Source: Promicromonospora iranensis (lineage in GTDB: Bacteria > Actinomycetota > Actinomycetes > Actinomycetales > Cellulomonadaceae). From it: a stretch of DNA of 64,000 nt. The notes under the pieces were generated by a model that was not told where the DNA came from, did no database searches, and worked only from the letters and a program-made list of their open reading frames with translations. The stretch is from assembly GCF_028994775.1 (NCBI RefSeq), contig NZ_JAJQMN010000003.1, positions 124,001 to 188,000 of the forward strand, in the 5' to 3' direction. Below, piece after piece: positions 51,883 through 60,415 of the stretch. Made by a program: the position numbers and the translations under genes. The number at the start of each line of letters is the position of its first letter. Positions within the stretch are counted from its first letter, which is position 1.

Positions 51883-52353
51883 GTGAAGCCACGCGTACCC
51901 CGGATGAACGACCAGGAGTCGGCGGCCTGGCTCGGCCTGACCACGATGTTCAGCCTCCTGCCCGTCGCGCTGGACCGGCAGCTCCAGCGCGACTCCGGGC
52001 TGACGCACTTCGAGTTCGTCGTGCTGTCCCGGCTCCAGCTCAGCCCCGATCCGACGATGCGCATGACCGCCCTCGCCGAGGCCAGCGTCTCCACCCTGCC
52101 GCGCCTGTCCCACGTCTGCGGGCGTCTCGAGAAGCGCGGTCTCGTGGAACGCTCCCCCTGCCCCGAGGACCGCCGCGCCACCAACGTGCGGCTGACGACC
52201 GACGGTCGGCGCGAGCTGATCCGCTCCATCCCCGGCCACATCGCGACGGCGCGGCGGCTCGTCATCGACGCCCTCACTCCGGAGCAGCTCGACGCGCTGA
52301 CCGACATCACGAACACGATCAACGCCCGCCTCACGGAGGACCGGACCCCCTGA
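51883..52353 (+). CDS. MarR family regulator
   Basis: 156 aa. Winged helix FEFVVLSRLQLSPDPTMRMT, ALAEASVSTLPRLSHVCGRL, EKRGLVERSPCPEDRRATNV (about 42-105) with the DRR wing motif. A Cys at about 90 (CPED) could be redox-active. GTG 51883 is set by TAGGAT six bases upstream. It probably represses the divergent reductase/ring-cleavage unit in response to quinones or phenols. Confidence 0.88.
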   Translation: MKPRVPRMNDQESAAWLGLTTMFSLLPVALDRQLQRDSGLTHFEFVVLSRLQLSPDPTMRMTALAEASVSTLPRLSHVCGRLEKRGLVERSPCPEDRRATNVRLTTDGRRELIRSIPGHIATARRLVIDALTPEQLDALTDITNTINARLTEDRTP

Positions 52354-52402
52354 CGCTGCACGCCCTCGCCCTCGCCCTCGCCCTCGAGGCATCGGGAGGC
52401 AT

Positions 52403-52487
52403 CGAACGTAGGGTTGGTCGCTCTATCAGCCGTCATGCCGCGACCAGGCCTACGCTCGACGTCTTGGCGCGACGGGGCCTACGTTCG
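52403..52487. repeat. Dispersed palindromic repeat, copy C with an extra arm
   Basis: Left arm CGAACGTAGGGTTGGTCGC (52403-52421), right arm GCGACCAGGCCTACGCTCG (52440-52458), and a third, right-type arm GCGACGGGGCCTACGTTCG (52469-52487). The arms match copies A and B with a few mismatches. It follows the MarR gene end. Confidence 0.8.
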
Positions 52488-52516
52488 GCTGGGGTGGTGG
52501 GATCGACGGGACAGGG

Positions 52517-52540
52517 CGGGACGGGACGGGACGGGACGGG
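52517..52540 (+). repeat. Pentanucleotide CGGGA repeat
   Basis: CGGGA four times plus CGGG, directly upstream of the phosphotransferase start (GTG 52549). The G-rich run may serve as ribosome-binding region. Confidence 0.65.
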
Positions 52541-52548
52541 GGTGCGGG

Positions 52549-53607
52549 GTGCACGGCGCTGAGCTGGTGGTGGCCGAGGCGCTGGGCGGGGCGCACCCCG
52601 CCGGCCGGGCGCGCGACGTCGTCTCGGCGGTGGCGCGAGAGTACGGGCTGACCGGAGCGTGGACCCGGGTGCTGGCCGGGGAGCAGTCGACCGCCTTCAG
52701 GCTGGACAGCGGAACCGCGCGCCACTTCGTCAAGGTCGAGGACCGGACCACTGTCGAGCGGGTCGAGGCCGCGGCGGAACTGGCGGACGTCGCCGCACGC
52801 CAGGAGGTTCCCGCAGCCCTCCCGCGCCCGACGAGACATGGGCGCCACGCGGTACCCGTGGACACCCTGGTGCTCTCCGTCACCGAGTGGGTGCCGGGCC
52901 AGACGCTGTCCCCACCGGTCAGCCTCGGTCAGGCCACCCAGATCGGTGCAGCCCTCGGCCGGCTTCACCAGGCCTTCGCCGCACTCGCTCCCCACCCCGC
53001 CGCGGTCACCGCGGCCGAGGAGGAGTGGCTGCGCTGGGATGCGGCGGACGTCGTGACCCGGTGGGAGCAGGCAGAGGCGCTGGTCCGCGACCGAGGCGAC
53101 GATCCGGACGGGTTCGACCGGGTCGCCCTGACGGCCCTTGCCGAACGCCGCGACTGGCTCACCGCTCTCGACCGCGTGCTCACCGGCGTCCCGCCACTGA
53201 CCCGGCAGTGGGTGCACGGCGACTACGCGGCGCCGAACCTCTTGTTCGACGGCGACCGGCTCGTCGCGGTGGTCGACTTCGCCAACGCGTCGCCACACCT
53301 GATCGCCTACGAGCTGGGGCGCATCGCCTTCGGCCCGGAGGTGGTGCTCTCACCACACGGCCCAACGCTCTCGGCCACGGTGCTGGATGCCTACGTCGCC
53401 GCCAGCCCCGCGGCCACGGAGGCTGATGTCGCCTGGGCCGAGGCCTGCGCATTCGTCCAGCTCGCCCGCAGCACCTATCCGGTGACCGCCCGCTACGCCG
53501 GGACCGGCCGGTTCCGGGCCGACCTCGATGACTTCTGGGTCCGCCGGCAGGACACGGCCCGGCTCCTGCACGCCCGCCTCCACCCGGCGCCTGACGTCGC
53601 GACGTAG
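52549..53607 (+). CDS. Phosphotransferase (APH fold)
   Basis: 352 aa. Kinase fold with LAGEQSTAFRLDSGTARHFVKVED (ATP lobe, Lys), LVLSVTEWVPGQTLSP hinge, WVHGDYAAPNLLFDG catalytic loop and VVDFANASPHLIAYELGRI metal site, where the usual DxD is DFA. The fold covers fructosamine kinases, homoserine kinases and antibiotic phosphotransferases; I cannot choose. GTG 52549 opens the matching N-terminus; the frame is open upstream through the palindrome but without homology. Confidence 0.8.
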   Translation: MHGAELVVAEALGGAHPAGRARDVVSAVAREYGLTGAWTRVLAGEQSTAFRLDSGTARHFVKVEDRTTVERVEAAAELADVAARQEVPAALPRPTRHGRHAVPVDTLVLSVTEWVPGQTLSPPVSLGQATQIGAALGRLHQAFAALAPHPAAVTAAEEEWLRWDAADVVTRWEQAEALVRDRGDDPDGFDRVALTALAERRDWLTALDRVLTGVPPLTRQWVHGDYAAPNLLFDGDRLVAVVDFANASPHLIAYELGRIAFGPEVVLSPHGPTLSATVLDAYVAASPAATEADVAWAEACAFVQLARSTYPVTARYAGTGRFRADLDDFWVRRQDTARLLHARLHPAPDVAT

Positions 53608-53628
53608 GCCAGACGGAGGGCCAGGGGC

Positions 53629-54192
53629 TCAGGGGGTGCGGGTGGCCGCTCGGCGGCGCATCTTGACGTAGTTGCCGCAGCCGGACATGGAGCACCAGCG
53701 CCTGGCGTGGTTGCGGGAGGCGTCGTAGAACGCCCAGCGGCAGGTGTCCCGGGCGCAGACCTTGAGCCGCTCCCAGTCGCCCGCCGCCTCGCACCGGCGG
53801 ACGGCGTCGAGCACTCCCGCCATGCCTCGTTCGAACGCGGTGCCCGACCCCTCGAGCCGGATGCCGCCGTCGGCGTCGAACGCGGCACGCAGCGGGATGC
53901 GGGCGAGCTCGGCGTCGAGCTCCTGGCGGGCCACGGGACCGGCGTCGTGCCCGGCATGGGTCAGGAGGACCGCCCGTAGCCCCTCCCGGACACGGCGCGC
54001 GGCGCGGACCTCGTCCGCCGTCAGACGGGCGCCCGCCGGAGCGAGGCCGCGCGCCGCGAACCAGTCGCGGAGGGCCGTCGCGCTGTCGAGGAATTCCGCG
54101 GCCTCCTGTGGCTCGTAGCTGTTGACGAAGTCGCGCACGACCGTGGCTGCGGGCGGCGCCCACGTGTCGAAGTCGTTCTCGGCGGGCTGCAT
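53629..54192 (-). CDS. CGNR zinc-finger regulator (ABATE domain)
   Basis: 187 aa. An N-terminal ABATE-type helical domain (about 15-120) and a C-terminal CGNR zinc finger: CARDTCRWAFYDASRNHARR and WCSMSGCGNYVKMRRR (four Cys). Such proteins are probable stress-linked transcription regulators. ATG 54192 is set by TACGCT six bases upstream. It is divergent from a Bcr/CflA-type exporter gene, which may be its target. Confidence 0.87.
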   Translation of the reverse strand: MQPAENDFDTWAPPAATVVRDFVNSYEPQEAAEFLDSATALRDWFAARGLAPAGARLTADEVRAARRVREGLRAVLLTHAGHDAGPVARQELDAELARIPLRAAFDADGGIRLEGSGTAFERGMAGVLDAVRRCEAAGDWERLKVCARDTCRWAFYDASRNHARRWCSMSGCGNYVKMRRRAATRTP

Positions 54193-54198
54193 GACACC

Positions 54199-54204
54199 AG
54201 CGTA
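54199..54204 (-). promoter_or_regulatory. -10 box of the CGNR gene (leaderless)
   Basis: TACGCT on the minus strand, six bases before the ATG at 54192. Confidence 0.5.
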
Positions 54205-54247
54205 ACCACTTGACCGGTGCCTAGGCATCGACCACGATGACACCGGC

Positions 54248-54253
54248 TAACGT
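54248..54253 (+). promoter_or_regulatory. -10 box of the Bcr/CflA gene (leaderless)
   Basis: TAACGT ends six bases before the ATG at 54260. Confidence 0.5.
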
Positions 54254-54259
54254 CCGACG

Positions 54260-55471
54260 ATGGTGTACGGAGGCATGATGACGGCGACTCGCGCGGACGC
54301 GGTGCGGCACGCCGGGCTGCTGGTGGTGGTGCTCGGCCTGCTCACGACGCTCGGACCGTTGTCGATCGACCTCTATCTCCCGGCTTTCCCCACGCTGCAG
54401 CAGGAGTTCGGCGCTGACGACGGCGCCGTGCAGCTGACGCTGGCGGGCATGACCGTCGGCCTCGCGCTCGGGAACCTGGTCACGGGGGCGTGGAGCGACC
54501 GGGTCGGACGCCGTCGTCCGCTGCTGCTCGCGACGGCGCTGCACGTGCTGGTCACGTTCGGGTGCGCCGCGGCACCGACGCTCGAGCTGCTCACGGCACT
54601 GCGGGTGGTCCAGGGCGTGGCGGCCGCAGGCAGCTCGGTGCTCGTCCTCGCCATCGCGCGCGACGTGAGCGACGGGTCGGCGCTCGTCCGTCTCGTCTCG
54701 CGCATCACGCTCATCACGACGACCGTCCCTCTGCTCGCGCCGGTCGCCGGGGCGGCCCTGCTCCCGCTCGTGGGCTGGCGCGGCATCTTCGCGGTTCTCG
54801 GTGTCTTCTCGCTGGTGGTCCTGGCGGTGACGGCGGCGGTGGTCCCGGAGACGGTCCCCCACGGCGGCCGCCACGACCGGACCTCGCTCGCCCGCGTGCG
54901 CGCCGTCCTGCGCGACCCCGGCTTCCGCGTCGCGACGGTGCTCGGGGCGATGACCTACGCGGGCGTCTACGCCTACGTCGCCGCGTCACCGCTCCTGCTC
55001 CAGGGCGTCCACGGCATCTCGCCCGGGCAGTTCGCCATGGTGTTCCTCGCGAACTCGCTGGGCCTCGCCATCGGGGTCCAGGCGAGCGCAGCGCTGCTCC
55101 GGCGTCGGCCGGGTGCGCCGGTGCTCGTGGGGTTCGCCACCCTCACCGCCGTCGCGGCAATCGCCGTCGTCCCGCTGCAGCACGCGGGTGCGGGGCTCGC
55201 GGGCCTGCTGGTGTGCCTGTGGCTCTTCGTCACCGGGTGCGGCGGCTGCTTCGTCGGTGCGTTCAGCCGCGCACTGCGTGACCAGGCGGCGCAGACGGGC
55301 ACCGCCACCTCCGTCTACGGCTTCACCACCTTCGCCACAGCAGGGCTCGTCGCGCCCGTCGCGGGCATGATCGGACTCCACGACGCCTCCCCGATCGCGG
55401 CAGTGCTGACCGCCACCGCCCTCGTCGGGACGACGGCGGCGGTCGTGATGTTCGCCCGAGACCGACCGTGA
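54260..55471 (+). CDS. MFS drug exporter (Bcr/CflA type)
   Basis: 403 aa, 12 membrane helices. GPLSIDLYLPAFPTLQQEFG in the first helix is the Bcr/CflA signature (Asp and Tyr-Leu-Pro-Ala), GAWSDRVGRRRPLL is the MFS loop 2-3 motif, and LRVVQGVAAAGSSVLVLAIARD is motif C-like. Exports small drugs such as chloramphenicol or bicyclomycin in relatives. ATG 54260 is fixed by TAACGT upstream. Confidence 0.9.
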   Translation: MVYGGMMTATRADAVRHAGLLVVVLGLLTTLGPLSIDLYLPAFPTLQQEFGADDGAVQLTLAGMTVGLALGNLVTGAWSDRVGRRRPLLLATALHVLVTFGCAAAPTLELLTALRVVQGVAAAGSSVLVLAIARDVSDGSALVRLVSRITLITTTVPLLAPVAGAALLPLVGWRGIFAVLGVFSLVVLAVTAAVVPETVPHGGRHDRTSLARVRAVLRDPGFRVATVLGAMTYAGVYAYVAASPLLLQGVHGISPGQFAMVFLANSLGLAIGVQASAALLRRRPGAPVLVGFATLTAVAAIAVVPLQHAGAGLAGLLVCLWLFVTGCGGCFVGAFSRALRDQAAQTGTATSVYGFTTFATAGLVAPVAGMIGLHDASPIAAVLTATALVGTTAAVVMFARDRP

Positions 55472-55506
55472 CCCGGTCGGACGACTTTTTCGTGGTGGCG
55501 TCGCTC

Positions 55507-55512
55507 TAGGCT
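55507..55512 (+). promoter_or_regulatory. -10 box of the second MFS gene (leaderless)
   Basis: TAGGCT ends six bases before the GTG at 55519. Confidence 0.5.
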
Positions 55513-55518
55513 CTCGTC

Positions 55519-56766
55519 GTGAGCACCAGGCAGCCGCTCGGGCGGGCGTTGAGGAACGTCATCATCGCGAACGTCAGCTCGAGCCTCGGGGACGGCATCG
55601 CCAAGGTGGCGGCTCCCCTGCTCGCGGCACGGCTGACCGACGACCCGCTGCTCGTCTCCGGCGTCGCCGCCGTGGCGATGCTGCCCTGGCTGATCTTCTC
55701 GATCCCCGCCGGGATCCTGCTGGACCGGATCGACCGACGGCGCGCCATGACGCTCGCCAACGGCGTCCGCACACTGCTCGCGGTCCTCCTGCTCGTGCTG
55801 TTCGCGACGGACGGGCTGACGATCTGGTGGCTCTACGGCGTCGTGTTCGCGTACGGGGCGTTCGAGACCGTCTACGACGGCGCGCTCCGCGCCGTCCTGC
55901 CCTCGATCGCCGCCAAGCAGGATCTGCCGCGCGCGAACTCGCGGGTCGAGGCGGGGGAGATCGTCGTCGAGCGGTTCCTGTCCGGCCCGCTCACCTCGGC
56001 CCTGTTCGCGATCTCGGTGGTGGTGCCGCTCGGGATCAACGTGCTGACCTACGCGGTGGCCGGCGTCATGGCGGTGTTCCTGCCGCTCGCCGCCGCAGGC
56101 CGCCACCACACCCACCCGACGGATGAACCGCGCGTCGCCTGGTACCGGCAGTTCACCGACGGGTTCCGGTACCTCATGGGCAACCCGATGCTCCGGAAGC
56201 TCTGGCTGATCAGCGTGGTGATCGGTCTGTGCTTCTCCGCCGCCACCGCCACGATGGTGCTCTACGTGCTGAACCAGCTCGGCCTGCCGGAGGCGTGGTA
56301 CGGGGCGTACATCCTGGTGGGCGCGGTGGGCTCGCTGGGTGCGGCGTCGATCGCCAACCGGCTCAAGGAGCGGTTCCGTGCCGGACCGGTGATGGCGGTG
56401 GCGCAGACCCTGTCGCTCGCGGCGCTGGTCCTGATGGGCGCCGTCCCCGTGCTCGGCGTCGTCGCCTTCGGCTACTTCTTGTCGGCCGCCGGCACGACGG
56501 GGTGGAACATCCTCGTGATGTCGCTGCGCCAGGCCGCGATCCCGGGCCGCCTGCTGGGCCGGGTCCACGGCACGTGGCGCACGCTGCTGTGGGGCACCAT
56601 GCCGCTCGGCTCGCTGCTGGGCGGGCTGCTCGGCCGGATCGATCTGCGCGCACCGTTCCTCATCGCGGGCGGTATCGCGACGCTGGTCGCGCTCGTGTCG
56701 TTCCGGTTCCTGGCCGGCCTGCCCAACCCGGAGGAGCTGGAGGACGCGGACGGGGAGACCGCGTGA
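55519..56766 (+). CDS. MFS transporter (enterobactin-exporter-like MFS_3)
   Basis: 415 aa, 12 membrane helices. NVIIANVSSSLGDGIAKVAA at the N-terminus, FSIPAGILLDRIDRRRAM as loop 2-3, and ALRAVLPSIAAKQDLPRANS in the middle are typical of MFS_3 proteins related to EntS. The substrate is unknown. GTG 55519 is set by TAGGCT. It follows the Bcr/CflA gene by 47 bp but has its own promoter. Confidence 0.88.
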   Translation: MSTRQPLGRALRNVIIANVSSSLGDGIAKVAAPLLAARLTDDPLLVSGVAAVAMLPWLIFSIPAGILLDRIDRRRAMTLANGVRTLLAVLLLVLFATDGLTIWWLYGVVFAYGAFETVYDGALRAVLPSIAAKQDLPRANSRVEAGEIVVERFLSGPLTSALFAISVVVPLGINVLTYAVAGVMAVFLPLAAAGRHHTHPTDEPRVAWYRQFTDGFRYLMGNPMLRKLWLISVVIGLCFSAATATMVLYVLNQLGLPEAWYGAYILVGAVGSLGAASIANRLKERFRAGPVMAVAQTLSLAALVLMGAVPVLGVVAFGYFLSAAGTTGWNILVMSLRQAAIPGRLLGRVHGTWRTLLWGTMPLGSLLGGLLGRIDLRAPFLIAGGIATLVALVSFRFLAGLPNPEELEDADGETA

Positions 56767-56787
56767 GCGCGCCCCCGTGCGTGCCGG

Positions 56788-57198
56788 TCAGCCCAAGGAG
56801 AACAGCGGGCCCGTGATGGTCAGGCCAGGATCCTGGCTGAACGCCCAGAAGAACGCCAGCGCCGCGCCCGCGAGCGCCACGTCCTTGTTGAACTGGATCA
56901 TCTCGGTCTGCTTCGCCGCCGGGTCGGCCTCCCGCCAGAACGCGTGCATGAGGAACGCCGTCGGAAGGAGGAAGACGAGCAGCAGCAGCGCGCCCAGGTC
57001 ACCCCAGACGCCGAGCAGGACGGACAGCGCGCCGAGGAGCATCAGCACACCGCTGGCGAGGGTTGCCGGCTTGGCCATCGGAAGGCCCTTGGACGCGGCG
57101 TAGCCGGCCATGCCTTCCGTCTGGGTCAGGTGGCTGACGGCGCTCCCCAGGAAGAGGGCCACGAAGAGCACCCGGCCGATCAGCAGTACGACATCCAT
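56788..57198 (-). CDS. DoxX family membrane protein
   Basis: 136 aa, four membrane helices. RVLFVALFLGSAVSHLTQTE, GYAASKGLPMAKPATLASG and LMHAFWREADPAAKQTEMIQ are the usual DoxX segments. DoxX proteins take part in redox stress or quinone metabolism in some bacteria. ATG 57198 has GGAGGCGACC upstream. It converges with the MFS gene with 21 bp between. Confidence 0.9.
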   Translation of the reverse strand: MDVVLLIGRVLFVALFLGSAVSHLTQTEGMAGYAASKGLPMAKPATLASGVLMLLGALSVLLGVWGDLGALLLLVFLLPTAFLMHAFWREADPAAKQTEMIQFNKDVALAGAALAFFWAFSQDPGLTITGPLFSLG

Positions 57199-57246
57199 GG
57201 TCGCCTCCGGTAGAGGACCTACGGTTGATCACGCTTTCTCCACACT

Positions 57247-58179
57247 TTAGGACCCGACCGTCTCGCGCGTCGAGAGGTGTGGGGGCGCCTCTTCCTCGAC
57301 GCCGCTCGGGACCGGAGGGTTGGCCTTGCGCAGCGACCCCCAGAGCACGCCGCCGATCACCAGCGCGGCGCCGACCGCGGTCGCCACCTCGATGTCCTCC
57401 CCCAGCAGCACCGCCGAGGCGCTGAGTCCCACGACGGGGACCAGCATCGAGAAGGGCGCGACGACGCCCGCGGGGTGCCGGGCCATCAGCCACGTCCAGA
57501 CCCCGGACCCCACGATCGTCCCGATCAGGACCGTGTAGGCCAGCCCGAGCAGCGCCGGGACCATGTGCGGTCCGGGGCTGAACGAGGCACCCATGACGCC
57601 CGGGCCTTCCACGATCAGCGACAGGACGAACATCGGCACCGGCGGCACCACCGACATCCACAGCGTGAGGTGCAGCGGGTTCGGCGCCTTGGCCCGCGCG
57701 TTGGACACGTTGCCGATCGCCCAGCCGAAGCCGCCGGCGAGCACCAGCAGGAAGGGTGCGAACGCGGCGGCCTGCGCCTGGGACCAGCCCACCACGGCCA
57801 GCCCCAGGGTCGCCGCGCCCAGCCCCACCAGCTGGCGCGCGGTCACCCGGTCCCGGAACGCGATCGCACCGAGCAGCACGGTGAACGGTGCCGAGGACTG
57901 CAGCACGAGCGACGCCAGCCCGGTCGGCATGCCGACGGCCATGCCCCAGTACAGGAACAGGAACTGCAGGATCCCGAAGCCGATGCCGTACCCGAGGAGC
58001 CAGCGCACCGGCACCTGCGGACGTGGTACGAGCAGCACTGTCGGCACGGCGATGATCGCGAACCGCAGGGCCACGAGCAGGAACGGCGGGAACTGAGCGA
58101 GCGATGCGTCGATAGCGATGAAGTTCAGTCCCCACATGACCGCGACGGACAGGGCGAGCAGACGGTGCGAGATGGGCAT
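57247..58179 (-). CDS. EamA family drug/metabolite transporter
   Basis: 310 aa, ten membrane helices in two EamA repeats (AVMWGLNFIAIDASLAQFPP; FGWAIGNVSNARAKAPNPLH). The DMT superfamily exports amino acids, nucleosides and other metabolites; substrate unknown. ATG 58179 is preferred over 58215 because it begins the first helix. It is divergent from a LysR gene with a palindrome between them, so LysR control is likely. The C-terminal 25 residues are hydrophilic. Confidence 0.88.
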   Translation of the reverse strand: MPISHRLLALSVAVMWGLNFIAIDASLAQFPPFLLVALRFAIIAVPTVLLVPRPQVPVRWLLGYGIGFGILQFLFLYWGMAVGMPTGLASLVLQSSAPFTVLLGAIAFRDRVTARQLVGLGAATLGLAVVGWSQAQAAAFAPFLLVLAGGFGWAIGNVSNARAKAPNPLHLTLWMSVVPPVPMFVLSLIVEGPGVMGASFSPGPHMVPALLGLAYTVLIGTIVGSGVWTWLMARHPAGVVAPFSMLVPVVGLSASAVLLGEDIEVATAVGAALVIGGVLWGSLRKANPPVPSGVEEEAPPHLSTRETVGS

Positions 58180-58225
58180 GGCCCGAGTCTGGGCGGCACC
58201 GGATCTGAAGGACAAGCGAAAGTTT

Positions 58226-58244
58226 CTACAAGTCCTTGTAGGTT
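58226..58244. promoter_or_regulatory. LysR site and -10 box in the EamA/LysR divergent region
   Basis: CTACAAG TC CTTGTAG (58226-58241) is a perfect 7-bp inverted repeat. It overlaps TAGGTT (58239-58244), the -10 of the LysR gene, six bases before the ATG at 58251. Confidence 0.65.
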
Positions 58245-58250
58245 GCCTTC

Positions 58251-59192
58251 ATGGACGCAGAGCCTCGCCGCCGCGGTCACGACCTGACCCGGGTAGATCC
58301 TCGTCACCTCGACCTGCTCCGTGAGCTCGCCGACCGTCGCTCGGTGACCGCGGTCGCCGAGGCGACCCATCGGACGCCGTCCGCCGTGTCGCAGCAGCTC
58401 CGCACGGCGCAACGCGAGCTGGGCGGCATCCCGCTGGTGGAGCCGCACGGCCGGGGCGTACGGCTCACCGAGGCGGGCAGGCTCCTGGCCGACGGCGGCC
58501 GCGACCTCGCCCGGACGATCGCGCAGGTGCAGGCGACGTGGGACGCGTACCTGGGCTCGGCATCGGGCACCGTCCGTCTGGCGGCGCTCCCGAGCGCCGC
58601 CACGATCCTGCTGCCCGGCGTGCTCGACCGGCTCGCCGGCACGGACGTGCACCTCGAGTGCACCGACGTCGACATCGCCGAGTCGGAGTACTCCGGGATG
58701 GTCGCCGACCACGACATCGTCGTCGGGCACAGCTTCACCGGTCCCGTACCCGCCGGGGCGGGACACCTGGTCACCGCGGCCCTGCTTCGCGAACCCCTCG
58801 ACATCGCCATGCGGGCCGACCACGCGCTGGCCACCAGGCCCCGGGTCACGGCCCGGGAACTGGTGCTCCACGAGTGGTACGGCGTGCCGATCGGCTACCC
58901 GTTCGACGACCTGCGCATCGCCGTCGAGACGACGACGGGGACCCCGGTCCGCGTGGTCCAGCGACTCCGCGACAACCGGCTGATCGAGGCGCTCGTCGCG
59001 GCCGGCGACCGCGTCGCCGTGCTCCCCCGGTACAGCACCACGCCCGGCGCCGGGATCGTCCTGCGGCCGGTGCACGGCATGGACGCCGCCCGGTGGATCG
59101 TTGCGATCCTGCGGCCCGACCGCGCCGAACGGCTCGCCGTCAGGACGGTGCTCGAGGCGTTGCGGGCGGCAGGCGGGGACGTCGTCGACTGA
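58251..59192 (+). CDS. LysR family regulator
   Basis: 313 aa. N-terminal winged helix RHLDLLRELADRRSVTAVAE, ATHRTPSAVSQQLRTAQREL, then LVEPHGRGVRLTEAGRLLA, and a periplasmic-binding-like effector domain from about residue 100. ATG 58251 is leaderless (TAGGTT upstream). It likely regulates itself and the divergent EamA exporter through the CTACAAG palindrome. Confidence 0.9.
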   Translation: MDAEPRRRGHDLTRVDPRHLDLLRELADRRSVTAVAEATHRTPSAVSQQLRTAQRELGGIPLVEPHGRGVRLTEAGRLLADGGRDLARTIAQVQATWDAYLGSASGTVRLAALPSAATILLPGVLDRLAGTDVHLECTDVDIAESEYSGMVADHDIVVGHSFTGPVPAGAGHLVTAALLREPLDIAMRADHALATRPRVTARELVLHEWYGVPIGYPFDDLRIAVETTTGTPVRVVQRLRDNRLIEALVAAGDRVAVLPRYSTTPGAGIVLRPVHGMDAARWIVAILRPDRAERLAVRTVLEALRAAGGDVVD

Positions 59193-59261
59193 GGGTAGGA
59201 GCGGCGGCGACGTGCGGCCGGGCGGCGTGGACGAGTGCGTCGACGAGACGCGTACGGAGTG

Positions 59262-59549
59262 CTACGCCAGCGCGCGGAGCTGGGCGGTCGGCACCGTCAC
59301 CTCGTCGACGTAGCAGTAGCCCCAGCCCTCGCCGGGCTCGACCGACCGCATCAGCGGGTGGCCCGTGGCCTCGAAGTGCGCCGTGGCGTGCTTGGCCGGC
59401 GACGAGTCGCAGCAGCCCACCTGCCCGCACACGAGGCAGCTCCGCAAGTGAACCCAGGTACCGCCGTGGGCGAGGCACTCGGGGCAGCCCTCGACGTTCT
59501 TCGGTTCGAGGACGGCTACCAGGTCCAGGTGCGTGCATTCGGTGCTCAT
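59262..59549 (-). CDS. UBP-type zinc finger protein
   Basis: 95 aa. Cys/His pattern C-T-H near the N-terminus, CPECLAHGGTW, LRSCLVCGQVGCCDSS and HATAHFEATGHPLMRSVEPG, the UBP (BUZ) zinc finger that in eukaryotes binds ubiquitin tails; bacterial members have unknown ligands. ATG 59549 is chosen because GAGGA lies eight bases upstream; GTG 59564 and ATG 59555 are too close to it. Confidence 0.88.
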   Translation of the reverse strand: MSTECTHLDLVAVLEPKNVEGCPECLAHGGTWVHLRSCLVCGQVGCCDSSPAKHATAHFEATGHPLMRSVEPGEGWGYCYVDEVTVPTAQLRALA

Positions 59550-59646
59550 GGTCATGGTCCTCACGTCGTGGCGAACGGCTCCCCTGATCCTAGGCCGCTC
59601 CGCTCGCCCCGTACCTCCGGCGGACGCGGGCCCGGTCGGGCGTACC

Positions 59647-59847
59647 TCAGCCGGTCTTGCCGGACCGGCCCGTGCGGGCGGCCCAGAGGATCAGGACGAT
59701 GCCGACGACGGCGAGGATCGGCCCGATGACCGCCCACATCGTCTCGCCTGTCATCGAGCTGCCGGCCAGGTAGCCGAGTCCCTGAAAGGTGAAGACGCCA
59801 CCCATGAGGACGAGCACTGCGCCGAGCACGATCAGACCTGACTTCAT
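59647..59847 (-). CDS. Small two-helix membrane protein
   Basis: 66 aa. Two membrane helices (about residues 2-25 and 36-55) with the loop GYLAGSSMTGETMW. ATG 59847 has GGAGCAACC upstream. This short protein type is common in actinobacteria; no function known. No partner gene is obvious. Confidence 0.75.
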   Translation of the reverse strand: MKSGLIVLGAVLVLMGGVFTFQGLGYLAGSSMTGETMWAVIGPILAVVGIVLILWAARTGRSGKTG

Positions 59848-59983
59848 GGTTGCTCCGAACTGCGATGGTGGAGGCGTGCGTCGCACCTGCTCCCGCAACA
59901 CTACGGCCTGGCGACGGCATTATCGTGGGGCAGGAGCGATCGAAGACCTTGACGACGACCGGAACCAAGAGCGAGGCACCCTC

Positions 59984-60340
59984 ATGACGGCGACAGCCGA
60001 CCACGACGCCTACATCGCCGCGGCACCCGAGCCGTTTCAGCCCGCGCTGAGACGGTTGCGCGCGCTGCTGTCCCGCACCCTGTCCGAAGCGGACGAGATC
60101 GTGGCCTACAACATGCCGGGGTTCAGCATCGACGGCTCGGTCGTCGCGAGCTACGCGGCGTTCAGCAAGCAGTGCGGGCTCTATGTCCTTCCGGGCGCCA
60201 TCTCCGAACATGCCGAGGAGATCGCGGCGGCCGGCCTCAAGGCGACCAAGACCGGCATCACGTTCTCGCCGAACAAGCCGATCCCGGACGACCTCGTCGA
60301 ACGGCTTGCGCGGGCGTCGCGTCAGGACGCCGAGGCCTGA
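59984..60340 (+). CDS. DUF1801 family protein
   Basis: 118 aa. YIAAAPEPFQPALRRLRALL, EIVAYNMPGFSIDGSVVASY and GITFSPNKPIPDDLVERLAR match DUF1801 (YdhG-like), small iron-binding-like fold proteins of unknown role. ATG 59984 follows GCGAGGCACC. Stands alone. Confidence 0.85.
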   Translation: MTATADHDAYIAAAPEPFQPALRRLRALLSRTLSEADEIVAYNMPGFSIDGSVVASYAAFSKQCGLYVLPGAISEHAEEIAAAGLKATKTGITFSPNKPIPDDLVERLARASRQDAEA

Positions 60341-60373
60341 CGCCGGCGGCACCGGCCACGCGCAGCCCCGCTC

Positions 60374-60408
60374 GCTCCGGCCGCTCCGGCCGCTCCGGCC
60401 GCTCCGGA
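60374..60408 (+). repeat. 9-bp tandem repeat GCTCCGGCC
   Basis: Three perfect copies (60374-60400) and a partial fourth, between the convergent DUF1801 and histidine kinase genes. The CCGG content allows hairpins that may end transcription. Confidence 0.65.
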
Positions 60409-60415
60409 GAGTCCG

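Noticed and set aside
52549-53607. Antibiotic resistance phosphotransferase
   Set aside because: The fold is shared by many kinases and nothing in the sequence or neighbourhood points to an antibiotic.
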